Origin: Chondrosia reniformis
Lineage: Eukaryota > Porifera > Demospongiae > Chondrillida > Chondrillidae
Reading direction: 5' to 3'
Assembly: GCA_947172415.1 (NCBI GenBank)
Contig: OX359189.1
Coordinates: forward strand, 1,696,501-1,760,500
Length of the DNA stretch: 64,000 nucleotides
Positions 60,431 to 64,000 of the stretch are shown here, one piece after another; positions within the stretch are counted from its first letter, which is position 1, and each line of letters starts with the position of its first letter. The notes below the pieces were generated by a model that saw only the letters and a program-made list of their open reading frames with translations, was not told the DNA's origin and did no database searches. Both the position numbers and the translations under genes were made by a program.

Positions 60431-63400
60431 TTTGCCCTACGTATGGTGAGAGATAGGGAAAATGTAAACATTTATGAAAATTTCAAATTCTCATTGGAAA
60501 TGTTTCATACATGTCTGTGAATGCTGACACCAAGTTTGAGCTTCATATCTTTCCATTTGACAGAGTTAGAGCACCAAATGTACATTAATAGACTGGTATA
60601 CTAAATTAATGTATAGTGAGAGATAGGGCAAATGTAAAGATTTATGAAAATTTCAAATTCTTCTTGGAAATGTTTCATACATGTCTGTGAATGCTGACAC
60701 CAAGTTTGAGCTTCATATCTTTCCATTTGACAGAGTTAGAGCACCAAATGTACATTAAAAGACTGGTATACCAAATTAATGTATGTTGAGAGATAGGGCA
60801 AATGTAAAGATTTATGAAAATTTCAAATTCTCATTGGAAATGTTTCATACATGACTGTGAATGCTGACACCAAGTTTGAGCTTCATATCTTTCCATTTGA
60901 CAGAGTTAGAGCACCAAATGTACATTAATAGACTGGAATACCAAATTAATGTATGGTGAGAGATAGGGCAAATGTAAATATTTATGAAAATTTCAAATTC
61001 TCATTGAAAATGTTTCATACATGTCTGTGAATGCTGACACCAAGTTTGAGTTTCATATCTTTCCATTTGACAGAATTAGAGCACCAAATGTACATTTATA
61101 TACTGGTATACTAAATTAATGTATAGTGAGAGATAGGGCAAATGTAAAGATTTATGAAAATTTCAAATTCTCAATGGAAATGTTTCATACATGTCTGGGA
61201 ATGCTGACACCAAGTTTGAGTTTCATATCTTTCCATTTGACAGAGTTAGAGCACCAAATGTACATTAAAAGACTGGTATACCAAATTAATGTATGTTGAG
61301 AGATAGGGCAAATGTAAAGATTTATGAAAATTTCAAATTCTCATTGGAAATGTTTCATACATGACTGTGAATGCTGACACCAAGTTTGAGCTTCATATCT
61401 TTCCATTTGACAGAGTTAGAGCACCAAATGTACATTAATAGACTGGAATACCAAATTAATGTATGTTGAGAGATAGGGCAAATGTAAAGATTTATGAAAA
61501 TTTCAAATTCTCATTGGAAATGTTTCATACATGTCTGTGAATGCTGACACCAAGTTTGAGCTTCATATCTTTCCATTTGACAGAATTAGAGCACCAAATG
61601 TACATTTATATACTGGTATACTAAATTAATGTATGGTGAGAGATAGGGCAAATGTAAACATTTATGAAAATTTCAAATTCTCATTGGAAATGTTTCATAC
61701 ATGTCTGTGAATGCTGACACCAAGTTTGAGCTTCATATCTTTCCATTTGACAGAGTTAGAGCACCAAATGTACATTAATAGACTGGTATACTAAATTAAT
61801 GTATAGTGAGAGATAGGGAAAATGTAAAGATTTATGAAAATTTCAAATTCTCATTAGAAATGCTTCATACATGTCTGTGAATGCTGACACCAAGTTTGAG
61901 CTTCATATCTTTCCATTTGACAGAATTAGAGCACCAAATGTACATTTATATACTGGAATACCAAATTAATGTATAGTGAGATATAGGGCAAATGTAAATA
62001 TTTATAAAAATTTCAAATTCTCAATAGAAATGTTTCATACATGTCTGTGAAAGCTGAAACAACGTTTGAGCTTCATATCTTTCCATTTGACAGAGTTAGA
62101 GCACCAAATGTACATTAAAAGACTGGAATACCAAATTAATGTATGGTGAGAGATAGGGCAAATGTAAATATTTATGAAAATTTCAAATTCTCAAGAGAAA
62201 TGTTTCATACATGTCTGTGAATGCTGAAACAACGTTTGAGCTTCATATCTTTCCATTTGAAAGAGTTAGAGCACCAAATGTACATTAAAAGACTGGAATA
62301 CCAAATTAATGTATAGTGAGAGATAGGGCAAATGTAAATATTTATGAAAATTTCAAATTCTCAATGGAAATGTTTCATACATGTCTGGGAATGCTGACAC
62401 CAAGTTTGAGTTTCATATCTTTCCATTTGACAGAGTTAGAGCACCAAATGTACATTAAAAGACTGGTATACCAAATTAATGTATGTTGAGAGATAGGGCA
62501 AATGTAAAGATTTATGAAAATTTCAAATTCTCATTGGAAATGTTTCATACATGACTGTGAATGCTGACACCAAGTTTGAGCTTCATATCTTTCCATTTGA
62601 CAGAGTTAGAGCACCAAATGTACATTAATAGACTGGAATACCAAATTAATGTATGGTGAGAGATAGGGCAAATGTAAAGATTTATGAAAATTTCAAATTC
62701 TCATTGGAAATGTTTCATACATGTCTGTGAATGCTGACACCAAGTTTGAGCTTCATATCTTTCCATTTGACAGAGTTAGAGCACCAAATGTACATTAATA
62801 GACTGGTATACTAAATTAATGTATAGTGAGAGATAGGGAAAATGTAAAGATTTATGAAAATTTCAAATTCTCATTAGAAATGCTTCATACATGTCTGTGA
62901 ATGCTGACACCAAGTTTGAGCTTCATATCTTTCCATTTGACAGAATTAGAGCACCAAATGTACATTTATATACTGGAATACCAAATTAATGTATAGTGAG
63001 AGATAGGGCAAATGTAAATATTTATGAAAATTTCAAATTCTCAATAGAAATGTTTCATACATGTCTGTGAAAGCTGAAACAACGTTTGAGCTTCATATCT
63101 TTCCATTTGACAGAGTTAGAGCACCAAATGTACATTAAAAGACTGGAATACCAAATTAATGTATGGTGAGAGATAGGGCAAATGTAAATATTTATGAAAA
63201 TTTCAAATTCTCAAGAGAAATGTTTCATACATGTCTGTGAATGCTGAAACAACGTTTGAGCTTCATATCTTTCCATTTGACAGAATTAGAGCACCAAATG
63301 TACATTTATATACTGGTATACTAAATTAATGTATGGTGAGAGATAGGGCAAATGTAAATATTTATGAAAATTTCAAATTCTCATTGGAAATGTTTCATAC

Positions 63401-64000
63401 ATGTCTGTGAATGCTGACACCAAGTTTGAGCTTCATATCTTTCCATTTGACAGAGTTAGAGCACCAAATGTACATTAAAAGACTGGAATACCAAATTAAT
63501 GTATGGTGAGAGATATGGCAATTGTAAATATTTATGAAAATTTCAAATTCTCAATGGAAATGTTTCATACATGTCTGGGAATGCTGACACCAAGTTTGAG
63601 TTTCATATCTTTCCATTTGACAGAGTTAGAGCACCAAATGTATATTTATATACTGGTATACCAAATTAATGTATAGTGAGAGATAGGGCAAATGTAAATA
63701 TTTATGAAAATTTCAAATTCTCATTGGAAATGTTTCATACATGTGTGTGAATGCTGACACCAAGTTTGAACTTCATATCTTTCCATTTGACAGAATTAGA
63801 GCACCAAATGTACATTTATATACTGGTATACTAAATTAATGTATAGTGAGAGATAGGGCAAATGTAAAGATTTATGAAAATTTCAAATTCTCATTGGAAA
63901 TGTTTCATACATGTCTGTGAATGCTGACACCAAGTTTGAGCTTCATATCTTTCCATTTGACAGAATTAGAGCACCAAATGTACATTTATATACTGGTATA
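60431..64000. repeat. 170-bp satellite array with higher-order structure
   Basis: Monomers begin with GTATGGTGAGAGATAGGGCA-type sequence at 60441 and then exactly every 170 bp (60611, 60781, 60951 ... 63841), about 21 copies, running off the window. Variants recur in blocks: 61801-62310 matches 62821-63330 (offset 1020 bp, six monomers) and 61121-61460 matches 62311-62650 (offset 1190 bp, seven monomers). No coding capacity. Confidence 0.97.

Overview
This is a eukaryotic window and almost certainly an animal one. Genes are split by many short GT-AG introns (about 50-500 bp), the DNA is AT-rich, and the products are metazoan: a POU class I homeodomain factor, TFIIIC subunit GTF3C3, ATP synthase OSCP, SNX3, a ZDHHC9/14/18-type palmitoyltransferase, TMEM242 and CCDC83. 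Dense genes, short introns and lineage-specific 7TM receptors would fit an early-branching animal such as a demosponge. That placement is inference; no species is claimed.

Layout. 1-419: 3' end of a POU1-like gene (+). 1686-3901: unrecognised six-exon gene (-). 3722-26460: a large inverted duplication. Each arm holds, from the centre outwards, a GH31 alpha-glucosidase gene, a two-exon 7TM receptor gene, and the 5' end of the 1686-3901 gene. That last gene is complete on the left and truncated on the right, so the left arm is probably the older arrangement. The two GH31 genes are head to head with 69 bp between start codons. They are a patchwork of near-identical exons (3-4, 7 to mid-9, 16-20) and diverged exons (1-2, 5-6, late 9 to 15), as expected of ancient paralogs partly homogenised by gene conversion. 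The diverged exons include both catalytic regions.

27477-28409: single-exon rhodopsin-like GPCR (+). 28583-29989: OSCP (+). 30261-30927: TMEM242-like (-), divergent from a ZDHHC gene at 31013-35612 (+). 35991-37340: intronless secreted protein of bacterial look (-). 37800-40949: transposon debris, including a LINE fragment and a TIR element. 40968-42029 and 43315-44637: tandem 2-oxoglutarate/Fe(II) oxygenases, the second with an added signal-peptide exon. 45319-46634: SNX3 (-), divergent from CCDC83 at 46780-49582 (+). 49869-57602: GTF3C3 (+). From about 58100 to the end: a 170-bp satellite with higher-order structure.

The most unusual content is the mosaic palindrome with its paired glucosidases and paired receptors, the cytosolic/secreted oxygenase pair, and a dispersed repeat of about 190 bp whose core resembles a hammerhead ribozyme. 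Housekeeping genes surround these and show no obvious joint function; the shared logic is divergent gene pairs on short common promoters.
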